Shown in pieces: positions 12,501 through 23,300 of a DNA stretch of 42,714 nt. The stretch comes from Lingula anatina. Taxonomy: Eukaryota; Brachiopoda; Lingulata; Lingulida; Lingulidae. The notes beneath the pieces are model-generated. The model had not been told where the DNA came from. It saw nothing but the letters and a program-made list of their open reading frames with translations, and searched no databases. The DNA is taken from the NCBI RefSeq assembly GCF_001039355.2, contig NW_019775631.1, positions 1 through 42,714 of the forward strand, read 5' to 3'. Numbering within the stretch: the stretch's first letter is position 1; each line of letters begins with the position of its first letter. A program made the position numbers and the translations under genes.

Positions 12501-13560
12501 ATTGATTTTTTGATTTTTTCAACATGATTTTTTATGCATGTCTTTGATTTTCAAATAGCAAGAACTTGGGATGATCACATTTTTTAAAATTTTTTTCTCT
12601 CAAGCAATTTGAGCACATGAGTACTATCATACTAGTACCCTGTTAAGAGCAGTGGTGTTTTAGGTTTTCCTTCCTCATATTGAACCCTCTTGCAAGACGT
12701 CCATGTATTAACAGAGTGACTTCATAAACGTGCAGCACTAGGTATTGATGGGATGTCCTATCGCAACAGCTCTTTAGTTCTGGCATTCCTTCCAATATTG
12801 CTCAGCTTCCCCCTCGTACCCCACCCCACCCCACCCCACTCACTGCTGAATGAGACATGGTTACACATTTGTTTTGTGTTCTTCCATGCTTTTGTCTCCA
12901 CAGTCAGATATGATTGGGACAGGCAGCTAAAATGGTGTTGTTGAAGTCTTTTTTAGTCTTTCCTGATGGAGCTCTATTTTTCAAAGTTCTTGATGGCGTT
13001 ATCATAGGGGACGTTATTCTTATATCCAGCAGTCAACTCATGCAGTGACCTTGATAAAGGTTGTGTGTATTTGTTTGGTTGAATGCACTACATGATTATT
13101 TTAAGATTCCTCTTCTTTTTTCTTACACTACACTGTCAGTAGCTCATTGGTTTATTGCTAACCTGCCTTCCAATAGTGTGGTTGCTGGTGATGGGATATC
13201 ACACGTACATGTAGGTCACATTTCTGAGATCAATTCTGGAGGTCCCATTTCTCGCCTCAATCCCTTCTGGTTCAGAAGTGGAAGTCTGACGTTGTTGCAT
13301 TTGATATCAAAATGGATGAGATGTTTGCTTCAATTTTCTAGAATTGCTGCATGTATAAATAGATTGATGGTAAATTTTAAAAATAACCACAGAAAGCAAA
13401 ACAGAGTGCAGATTTCTGCCATTGGCTAAACTCTGTGGGAACTGAGTATTATTTGGCTTAGATGGGGCATCTTCCTTTAAAATTCCTAACTACTTAACAA
13501 AAAAACTGGACAGCTTGCCTTTTGCTTAAAGGCACTGCTCAAGGGTAACTCCTTTCAACT
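9578..13560. other. Intergenic stretch, no gene recognised
   Basis: About 4 kb upstream of the macro-TIR gene. The first few hundred bases (9578-9960) are its presumed promoter and are richer in CpG than the rest. I found no domain, splice-consistent exon chain or RNA gene. Several open stretches (for example 11787-12005 and 13061-13429) show no recognisable protein. Confidence 0.4.

Positions 13561-13564
<4 letters not shown>

Positions 13565-13602
<38 letters not shown>
13565..13602. repeat. (TA)n microsatellite
   Basis: About 19 TA units, at one side of the Penelope-like remnants. Confidence 0.95.
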
Positions 13603-13605
<3 letters not shown>

Positions 13606-13853
13606 ACAGAGAGAAATAAAGAACAGCAGTTATTTTACCCCGATCGGTTTCATCGCATCTTCAGGGGGTTTGTTTATTTTGGTTGCTAAGTGATGTCATA
13701 AAGACTCAATGTGGTGTCGCTGACAATGGATATTTGATCGTTGCTTTTACCAAAGTTTTAGGATCTGCTATTACCTGTTTAATGTAGGTTAAAACTTAAT
13801 TTATAATTATTAATGGAGAATTTTTCTTTAATTTCCCTTTCTAGCTGTTTGGG

Positions 13854-13857
<4 letters not shown>

Positions 13858-13912
<55 letters not shown>
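13858..13912. repeat. (TA)n microsatellite
   Basis: About 27 TA units, directly downstream (minus sense) of the Penelope-like GIY-YIG fragment. Confidence 0.95.
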
Positions 13913-13916
<4 letters not shown>

Positions 13917-13978
13917 ACAAAAGAATGTGGTTACATTACATAATAAAATAATGTGACTACATAAGCAACTTTTCAAAA

Positions 13979-14513
13979 TTAGTACACATAGTCAATGTTA
14001 TTCAATAAGTATTTCTTAGAGTGTCGGCGTTTGCTGACGAGTTCATTTTTAGAGTTCAGCGTTTTCTTTCCGAAGTAATGATGTAGAACTTTTCCCACAG
14101 GCAGAGCTGACACCGTTTGGTTATGTTTGAATATGGTCAAGCTTTCTTTAGTATTGACCATTTCAGCCCATAGTTGATTTTTTTTGTCCTTAAGAGTCCA
14201 AATATAGCTGCTCAAAGAGGTGTGGTGACGTTTGGATGAGCAGTTGAAAGAGGTCTTATGGTTATTGTATCTATATTTAAATTCACATTCACATATACCA
14301 ATGTATTCTTCTGTTTCGCTTTTGCTTATCACAGTTGCCTTATAAACTACTTTTTTTCTAGACATTTGCCATTCATTGGGCATTCGCTTTTTATCCTACA
14401 GTTACAAGTTATTACATCTGATACATTATCTACAACCCTAGAATTATTCATCAAACTGTTGTTCTTAGTTTTAATAATTTGGGCAATATTATCCATGCAG
14501 CTGTAGCTAACTT
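13979..14513 (-). mobile_element. Penelope-like element remnant, GIY-YIG endonuclease end
   Basis: Two minus-strand frames join across a frameshift near 14365. The first carries VSYSCMDNIAQII, then CNCR and ECPMNGKCL. The second carries VVYKATVISKSETEEYIGIC, then YRYNNHKTSFNC and TSLSSYIWTLKDKK. This is the Cys-rich linker plus GIY-YIG-type nuclease that follows the reverse transcriptase in Penelope-like elements (YIG is visible in EEYIGIC). The tail SELVSKRRHSKKYLL form is also present in diverged form. The reverse transcriptase is missing, (TA)n tracts lie on both sides, and the reading frame is broken, so this is a dead fragment. Confidence 0.75.
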
Positions 14514-14711
14514 TATATATATATATATTTACACACAATTCAAATAAATAAATAAATAAACAAGAGACATGTAATAACCCTGACTCCGAGTGACACGATC
14601 GTCAGGAGGTTTATTTGAAAATGGTTTTATTAGCCGTTTAACGTACACGGCGTGACGACACTTACATCGCACACAGTGTTAGTTATGTCACCTTATGCCG
14701 ACACATGGTAA

Positions 14712-15071
14712 TTATTTCAGTTCTTTATTTAGAGTATCTGGTGTTATCATTATTAACAGCTTTTCGTCCAGGCAAAAGTTGCATAGGTGCTGATTTCTGT
14801 ATTGCGGCGCTGATTTCTTTATGATGTCCCATCTAATGCCATGCTGGGTGTTATTTTCTTTTAAGTTCCAAATGTATTTAGATAACTCAGTTTCTACAGC
14901 ATATTTTTTGTATTGTGAGGGCCCATTTGCCAAACAGAGGCCCTTACATTTCACAAAGCATGTAATTGTTAGTTTTAATAAATTATCTTTCCATAAGACA
15001 CTGCTCTTGCTGCAACCAAGTATTGCTTTCTCATCAACTCTCTGAAAACTTCCACCTGTTTGGCACTGCAT
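14712..15071 (-). mobile_element. Second Penelope-like element remnant, C-terminal part
   Basis: The minus-strand frame contains ETELSKYIWNLKENNTQHG, then WDIIKKSAPQYRN and CNFCLDEKLLIM, which match the C-terminal half of a Penelope-like GIY-YIG domain. The N-terminal portion of the frame (residues about 1-50) does not align and is probably decayed. Same orientation as 13979-14513, about 200 bp upstream in element sense, but a different subfamily by sequence. Confidence 0.7.
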
Positions 15072-15099
15072 TACAAATATCAGTTGTCTTATACTGATG

Positions 15100-16580
15100 T
15101 TAGGACATAAATTAAACCATAACTTGTTCTAGCATCTGCACATGCGAGATGATACTGCTGTGCAGAGATGTCAGTTCATCTTGGTCAAATGTCTTTTTCT
15201 GTCTGAGGTTTAAACAACTATGCCTAAGTCTTCTGGATTGCCATCTTGATGAATTGAATGGGTTAATCATATGATTTAAAAAAAAATGATGTAAAGATAT
15301 ATGGTATCATTATGAATAATAAATAGAAATTAATATCGGTAAGTACAGTGTAGTGATGGAAAGGGAAACAACTTCTTGAACTGACAGTAATGATCAGTTT
15401 GGGTATATTTCTTCTTTCAATGAATTTTTGTGTCTTCTATTGTACCCGTAGCTCTCTTTGTTGGACTATGCTGCGAGATATCTTTTTTTCATTTTCTCAA
15501 TCCCAAACATTCAAATGTTTGTGGCAGTATGTGTTCCAGTACTCCCAAGACCTGGTCTGGCTCAGACCCTTCTCCACCTTTCTTTGAACAAGCACTCTTC
15601 TTCTCCAGAGACATATCATACGTCTCAATACCTTTCTTGTTTGAATTTCTATTCTCCCTGGTTTACGTAGGTATTTTAATATCAAGCTTAGGCTGTCATG
15701 TGCATAATCATATTTTATTTATTTACTTTTTTAAAATAATAATATATGGATTATTGATATTTCTTTACCTGCCATAGACTTCGTTCACGTCTTGGTGAAA
15801 ATATCTCAATTTCTTCATGAAGGTCATTTTATACTAATACTACACTAACTACAAGTAATGATAATGGGAAATTTTGATATTTTTTTTTTATTATGATCAC
15901 GTTTATTAAATTTAATTAAATGCTCGTCTGAGCTTTCAGCTTATTGCATTCTTTGTACATGGATGTGATGGTGAATTCTTTGGGTGTTCAGGACTCTTCT
16001 GGAAAATTTTTATCATATCTTCTTTACTGTGAGACTGAAATAATTCCTGGAAGATCCCAGGATTATAATCACTTTCCCTTATCTTGGCATTCCTTTTGGT
16101 ACAGATTGTTGAAATAAAAACCATGTTGTACAAAGAACAGAAACTAGACAAACTCGGATGCTTTGCATTGTTACGTTAAGGAATTCACTGCATTGCTATG
16201 CATACATATGCATTTGATTCCAGAGATGGGATGGGTATATTAAAGCTGTGATAGGTATAGAATACGAATTTATAAAGTTAATGCCTTCTCTCTACTGTCA
16301 ATTTTTGTGCCATGTTTCGCATAATTAAGAAGTCACATTAAGTTTATTAAATTCAACTTCTGATTTATCTGTTATTTAAGATTTAATTATTAGAGTTAAG
16401 TAACCTTATGTCAACGGTTAATTGTTAGGCAAGAGTAAAGTCACCATTTGTATATCAAAGTTAACACATAATTAAGAAGTGCTTCATAATCTTTAGTGTA
16501 AACTTTGAGGAACTTGTTTGGCATTATTAAGATTTAAAATAACTGTATTCTATGTTCAGCCGTGGATTTTTAATAAACGC
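15100..16580. other. Intergenic stretch, nothing recognised
   Basis: AT-rich sequence between the Penelope-like remnants and the presumed 3' end of TCP1. Overlapping short open frames at 15390-15780 have no recognisable domains and no supporting splice structure. Confidence 0.4.
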
Positions 16581-16601
16581 AAGGCAAAATATACTTTCAA
16601 T

Positions 16602-16607
16602 TTTATT
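16602..16607 (-). terminator. Candidate polyadenylation signal of TCP1
   Basis: On the minus strand 16607-16602 reads AATAAA, about 760 bp past the TCP1 stop codon (17371-17369). No closer canonical signal stood out, so the 3' UTR may be about 0.8 kb. Confidence 0.4.
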
Positions 16608-17244
16608 ACAAAACAGTTGTTTGTCTGTATATATATATAACAAAACGTGTACAATAATCGCACTTCAGTATATGTATATATATAAAAAAAAAAAAACACC
16701 CTTGAAGTAATCTCTGGAAAAAGAAGACTTCAAATTTTGCTAAAATTACAGGCTACTACAAGAAAACTTCAAACATAAATAACACCTCACTTTAACTCTT
16801 CGATGACTACTCAGTTTTGAGATTGAGTTTCAATCAATACGGGCAAACAGACACGTCCAAATTATTTTCTTGTTCTGACTGGTACAATAGCAGGCATGCA
16901 TGTTATCTAGACAATTTAGCATAATGGGAGCAAACTGATCATTTTGTATAGAGGCAAAAAATATTCAACATCCTTCAAAATGTCCAAATTTATGAACTGG
17001 AAAGCTTTTTAACATCTTAAGTAGAAGATACTTGTAAACAAACGTTGACTGCAGAATTTTTTTCACAATCTCAATAACATTGCCTCAGACAAATGCCAAT
17101 GGAATCATCTTGATCTGTAAAAACGACTTTTCTTAACATCCGAGTCACAATCAGACAACTGCATTTGGATCTTTGACTTCTGTTTGATCTTATGCCAACT
17201 GCACGTTTCATTCAACCCAACACTTTCTTAAAACAGACTACTGT

Positions 17245-17269
17245 CTTACCCCTTAATCAGAATGAGTTC
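17245..17269. repeat. 25-bp exact copy of the TCP1 exon 9/donor junction in the TCP1 3' flank
   Basis: These 25 bases are identical to 20203-20227, which is the end of TCP1 exon 9 (encoding ELILIK) plus its GTAAG donor. The copy lies about 100 bp past the TCP1 stop, in the same orientation. Confidence 0.85.
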
Positions 17270-17368
17270 TTAAAACAAACTTAATCTTTGAAGGTCAAAA
17301 TTGTGGAAGAATTGTCCCGATTTGGATGTATGTGTACGTTATACATAATTTAACATCTTAATGTCAAT

Positions 17369-20300
17369 TTAACCATCTAGCGTGCCAGCATTTAGAGCAT
17401 CTTGGTAGGACGGTCCTCCCTCTCTCTGTTCTGGGGCTAGCTTGATCATGTCGTCTATTCTCAATATAGTAATGGCCGCCTCCGTGGCAAACTTGAGGCT
17501 CTTGATTTTGGACATGGCGGGCTCCAGGACTCCAGCTCGCTTGTTATCACGTACCACGCCTTCGTAGAGGTCCAGTCCCACCCTGCAAGAAAAAGAAATG
17601 AAGAAACATCTGAATGAAATTTATTTACTTGTAAAGAACTAGAAGGAGCAGCTCAATTTAATTATTATTAATGAATAGTGGATCCCCACCAAAATCTTAT
17701 CAATTCTATGCCTGTGCATTTCTGACCTATCCTAAAAAGTTTAATCAAAATGTTTAACTTTTTAAGTGGGGCTGTGAAGTGACTAACCAACAAAGACAAC
17801 AACAACCTCCCTGACAGAGGTCTTAAATACCTGGAAATGAAATTTCAAAATCACTTTCCAACAGACTTAAAAGATAAAAGTTTTCAAGAAAACAGTTCAC
17901 GTTATTAGATATCTTATTTCTTAAATTTTCCCTGGCAAAAAAAAATTCCTATTCACAAGCCATTGACCAATTTTGAAAAACCTAAAAACTTGTTTTATGA
18001 CTTAATACACAAACTTACTTTTCACTGCAATCATATATATGCAAACCCCTTATCTTTCAATTCCAGTAACAAAATCAGTATTTGACAAAATTCCGTTCTT
18101 CTGTGAACTCACCACTTCAAGTCTCTGTGTTCCACTTTAGTCTGTGATGTGTTATGATATGCCCGAAGTTTGGCGACGAGATCTGTGGAATCCTTGGCAG
18201 CATTCACAGCCAGTTGCTTTGGAATCACCAGCAAGGCCTGCGCAAACTCTGCTATCGCTAACTGCTCTCTGGAGCTCTGCAGATAGAAAAAGCAGTATAA
18301 GATCACAGATGTTCCAGATTCATTCCAATGTAACATTTCCTTTTTGCTACAAGTTAGACAATTGATTCTAACAGCCAAAAGTTTCAACTGGCTTAAAACA
18401 AAATATATGATGTTTAATCTATTTGACATTTCTTTGTTATTTTTTAGGTAATGAAATTTTGATAAGTTGACTATTTATCACTATTATCTGAAGAAACAAC
18501 AAAAAATACATTCTCTGCAAATAACTGCTATTATCAAATTTGTGAAATTCTACATATTAGACTTGCCCTTCAAGAAATCGACGGAAACTAGCTCTTTTTC
18601 AATTTTGAATGGGCACTGTAGAAAACATATAACAGCTAAAGCTCTCAAATTAAGCACATATGTGTGATATCATGCGAAGAATAAGTTCTGTAAATTTCAA
18701 TCCAAGCAGTTGAGTACATTTTGAGACAGAACGCTTTAATTGTGCAGCAAACCGTAACGCTAATCCCTTCAAGATCTCGACGAAAACCGGAAGTGCGTCA
18801 TGACGTCACTGGCTTCTACTTGGAAAGCTGCTGGGTGATTTTCCGATGAGAAATATTTCGTGGCTCATACAAATGTTCGGAAAATGACCATGCAGATAAA
18901 AGAAAATTCACTAATCAAAATTGAAACGGCGTAATTACATAGAAAAACATTGTGCATTCCTGACCTCGACTTGTCAGTGTAAACAAAGTGTACTGAACGC
19001 ATCGCAAGCAAGCACGTGAATGCCGCGTTCGATACTTTGTATCAGACGCTTCGTTTTACTTGACAACACAGTGTTTACGATGGGCATGTCAGGAAAAACA
19101 GTGCAAAAAACACGCTCTTCCGGTTTTCGTCGATTTCTTGAAGGCGTCGATTTCTTGAAGGGCGAGTCTATGTCTTTAGAATTTCGTAAAAACATTCAGG
19201 TGTCAGATTACAGTAAGCTGTTGTTTACTTATCACCACAACATATGGAGAGAGTGACTTTCAGATGGTCTGCAGAAACATGGAAAGTTTCAAAAATAAGC
19301 AATGTTTTCAAATCATCAAATCTTTAACAGATCCAAGAGAGTAAGGAAAAAGTATCTTCGCTCATGTTCACTTACCAGTGAAGTCGCTAAATTCTCTAGA
19401 TATATAGATAAGGCAGCTTCCACTGCGCCACCACCAGGAACAACACTTTTAGACTCCAACACACGCTTCACCACACATAGTGCGTCATGCACAGAACGCT
19501 CCATCTCGTCCACGTAGAAATCATTGGCGCCGCGCAACACAATGGATGACGCACTGCGAGCCTTTGGTCTGAAGAAGTAGTACAAATTAATATATATGTG
19601 GAAATTTTAAGATATGTTTTTAAAAATATCAAAACCTTATTAATACAAGAAATTATATGAAATTATAAGAAATTAACATTCGGAATTATTCAGGAAAAAA
19701 AGACTGATAACTATTCTTTCATCACCCTAAAACCTCCCTTACTTTGAAATTGAAAACTTTATGGGCACATCATATATCGATAATAATCATAATACAACTC
19801 TAATGTTTGTAAAATATGTCAAACATCTTTTAATCTTGGTCTATTTATGTATATAAAAAAAAGATAAGATAAATTGCACATCACATCAAGTTGACAGATA
19901 ATCTTTTAATGAGTTATATCTTAGACTGTCCGAGTTGAAATCATTCCCATGCATCAAGAAAAGACAACATGGAATACAGTTCAAGTCCAGTTTGCTGTCT
20001 CCCACGCGTATAACTACTCACGCTAGCGTTTTCAGCATGGTAGCAAAATCATGGGAATTTGTATCCAAATATCAACAAGTTCATCAGAAGGTAGAGATTG
20101 TTTTCTCATTAACATTTTTGCGCCCAATAAAGGTGTGGGGACAGAAGAGGGGGGGGGGGACGCAAGTGTGTTAGTGAGCAAAACGGCAGTCACTGCCAAC
20201 TGCTTACCCCTTAATCAGAATGAGTTCATCATCACAAATTCTCTCCTGGACGACTTCTTCAGCGTAACCTAGGGAAGACACCTCAAAAGACTCTTCCCCT

Positions 20301-23300
20301 TCCATGTTAGCTAGCGTCAAGACTAGAGTACCTGGAGAAAAGTAATCAACTTGTTGAATGCTGAGAATTACTGGGAAATACAGGAACAAATACATAACTG
20401 ATCTAAGTAAATAAGTTGTTTTATGTACAGATCAAAGCATATGTCTCTGCCATTTGTTGTTCAGGTAAAATAAGAAATAAAAAAATAAATTGAAATAAAT
20501 TAATGTGTAATATGAATAAGAAATTTATCCCAAGTCCAACTTGCCCACCTCTCTCTCTCTCATACAGGCACACAAATCACTGCTCCTTACCTCCAGTTGC
20601 CTTGGCAATTCTCTTCAGATCCACCTTTTTACACCTGCGGACCCCAATGGCTCCAGCCTCCACAAAGTATTTGAGGCACAGGTCGTCTATACCACCGGTG
20701 GTGAGGACAACGTTAGCCCCAGTAGACAAGATCTTCTGGACGCGTTCTTTGGTAATGTCAGACTCCCTGGAAAGAGAAGATTACACTGCTTAATATTGGA
20801 AAATGAATTAATCAATTAATAAAACAAAACAATATGAGAGCACATGCAAAGAAATTGCCTTACTTATTTCATTGGCTAAAGTGTTTTCAAGATTACACAT
20901 TTTCTAGTTTTGATAGTTCATTTGGAACTTTATTTCTTAGACTAGAAGATACAGAGAGAAGATACAGCTAAAGTGTTTTCAAGATTACACATTTTCTAGT
21001 TTTGATAGTTCTTTTGTCACTTTATTTTTGAGACTAGAAGATATGAAGAGTTGTTATCCCTTTAATTTTCTACATTCCCATCACTGGACTCACCTCTTCC
21101 TAATATCTTCTAACTTAGCAGGATCATCTACAACTACCTGCACTCCCATCTTCATCTTAGCCTTCATCAAACCAAAGTCCAGGAAGGCAATTTTGGCGCC
21201 TGTTATTTTCTTAGGCATGGCTGGAATAAGCAAAAATGTTCATTAGCTTGGTAGTTGGATCATGTATGATGAAAATCAAACACAAGCAAAAATACTTTCA
21301 TACTGTAATCTCAAGGCTTGAAAGTATATTGGCTTGTTTGATAATCATCATATGTTAGCTGAAATAGTTTAGAAGAGAGGTTGAGAAATCAGTTCCACTC
21401 AGAGGTGCTACCACCAGTGCCCTCTGGTAGGCATAATGTAAACAAAATCAGAATATTGTTACCTCTAATCCAGGTACACAAAAAACTCAGGTTTCCTGGC
21501 TAAGAACTTAATTACCAAGGCTACATGGGCACATCTTACCCTATCAGGAACAGTGTAACAGCACTCTCATGGAAATCCTAAGGGAACTGACTTCAGTTTT
21601 TTTGTGAAACTGGGACCAGGTCTACTCACCTTGCGATGCCACCGTACAGTTCAGTGCGTAGCCAGGTACCATGACGCTCTCCCTGGCGCTGCGGCCATGG
21701 GCCTTCAGGATATTCACAGCCTTGATTGGGTACCGGAAACCTCCCTTGGGATCGCCCATCTTGATAGCCATAGCAGCATCCACCACCATATTGGCAAAGA
21801 ATTCAGAGTCACTGAGGGAGCAGGTCAAGGAAGTGGCTAATAAAACTACACATAAACAGTAATTTAGGAATACAAAAAATGTATGTATTAATAAAATTTT
21901 GGACCTTACTTACTACAATTCAGGGACATTTTGGTTTCTATATATATTCTCAAATACAATTTAACTGGATGACTAAGAAAATATGCTCAAACCAAGAGAG
22001 AGTGTTACCAATCACAGAACATATATAATAAATAAATATATAAGCAAATAAGAAGATCATGATTAGGTAAAGATTAACATTGTAACATAAAAGGATACGC
22101 TCCTATTAATTTACTGGACATGCTGGTCTTGGCTGCGTTCACGATGCACTCCCGCCCTAATTCATCTGTATTCAACATCAAGTGCTCCTGTATATACTTG
22201 CAGGCTTCCCTGGAGAGAAAAAAATGCATAATATAACTGCATTTGTTCAGTATTTTCATTGGTAGATTCTCTTCTGTTACCATTATATGTCAAGTTTTTT
22301 TCTCTCAACTTAAAGAAAAAAAGATTAACACATCTACTAGAGAAAAAATGTCTATTTATCATCATGATAATGATCTTTTTTTCTCATACTATCAGAGGGG
22401 GAATACACCTGATTTGGCTAAGTGTTAAGACTATGCTACTTACTTGCAGGCCAGTCTGTATCCACTAATAATAGATGTAGGGTGGATCTTATTCTTTACT
22501 AGTTCATCTGCATTCTTCAGTAGTTCGGCTGCTATAATGACCTGTAGAAAACAAAAATTTCAAGGGCTGTTAATGAAATTTTGCACTTCTAAATCCAAGT
22601 TTGACAAGACATGAAATCTGTTGCTGAATATGGTTGTAGGGCAGGGTGATACTTTCCATTCCAATAAAAATTACAAAATTAACTTATAAGTTAGTTATGA
22701 AGTGAATTCTGCAAAATCTTTTTTCATTTTATACCCTGATACTAAACCCGAAGATTTCTACTATACTATCCTTATTCACTAAAATAGCAAGATTTATGGT
22801 GATAAATATATCAGTATTAATCATACATATGCAAAACTTCAAAGTAGCTGAAATATAGACAGGACACAGAAAAGATAAGACCACCATTTTCTCATAAAGC
22901 AAAACATTTTCAAATTGCTTTTGTTAATTTTCAAAGTAGCTTGCGTTAATTTCTATCCAAGACCAATGTGAGGGCACAGGTAGAAGATCGTACACTGAAA
23001 TAAATGTAGATCTTAGATCTAAGCGCCATGTTCATCTTCCCCAGTGTATATACTGTGATTACGGCAGGCAGAGTAACACAGCAAGTTGAATGGGGTGCAG
23101 CAATATCCTGTTGATCCCACAGTTATGAAATATGTTGTTATTCAGTGGAGACATTCTCAGACCAAGTGTACTAAGAATTTAAAGATGATCATAAATTGGA
23201 ATCATTGATTGTGAAGTCATGATATGCTTTACAAGACCTGCTTGATAATGATAAACTTTTTGATTGCTGTTAAATTCTAGATATATATGTGTGTGTGTGT

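Noticed and set aside
13061-13429. 122-codon plus-strand open frame
   Set aside because: No conserved motif, low-complexity AT-rich surroundings, no splice context.
13640-13670. Minus-strand CTGAAGA...GAAA motif resembling a hammerhead ribozyme core near the Penelope-like remnant
   Set aside because: The flanks do not pair as stem I and stem II would be a single base pair; only the core letters match. The CCTGACGA at about 14602 lacks the GAAA partner.
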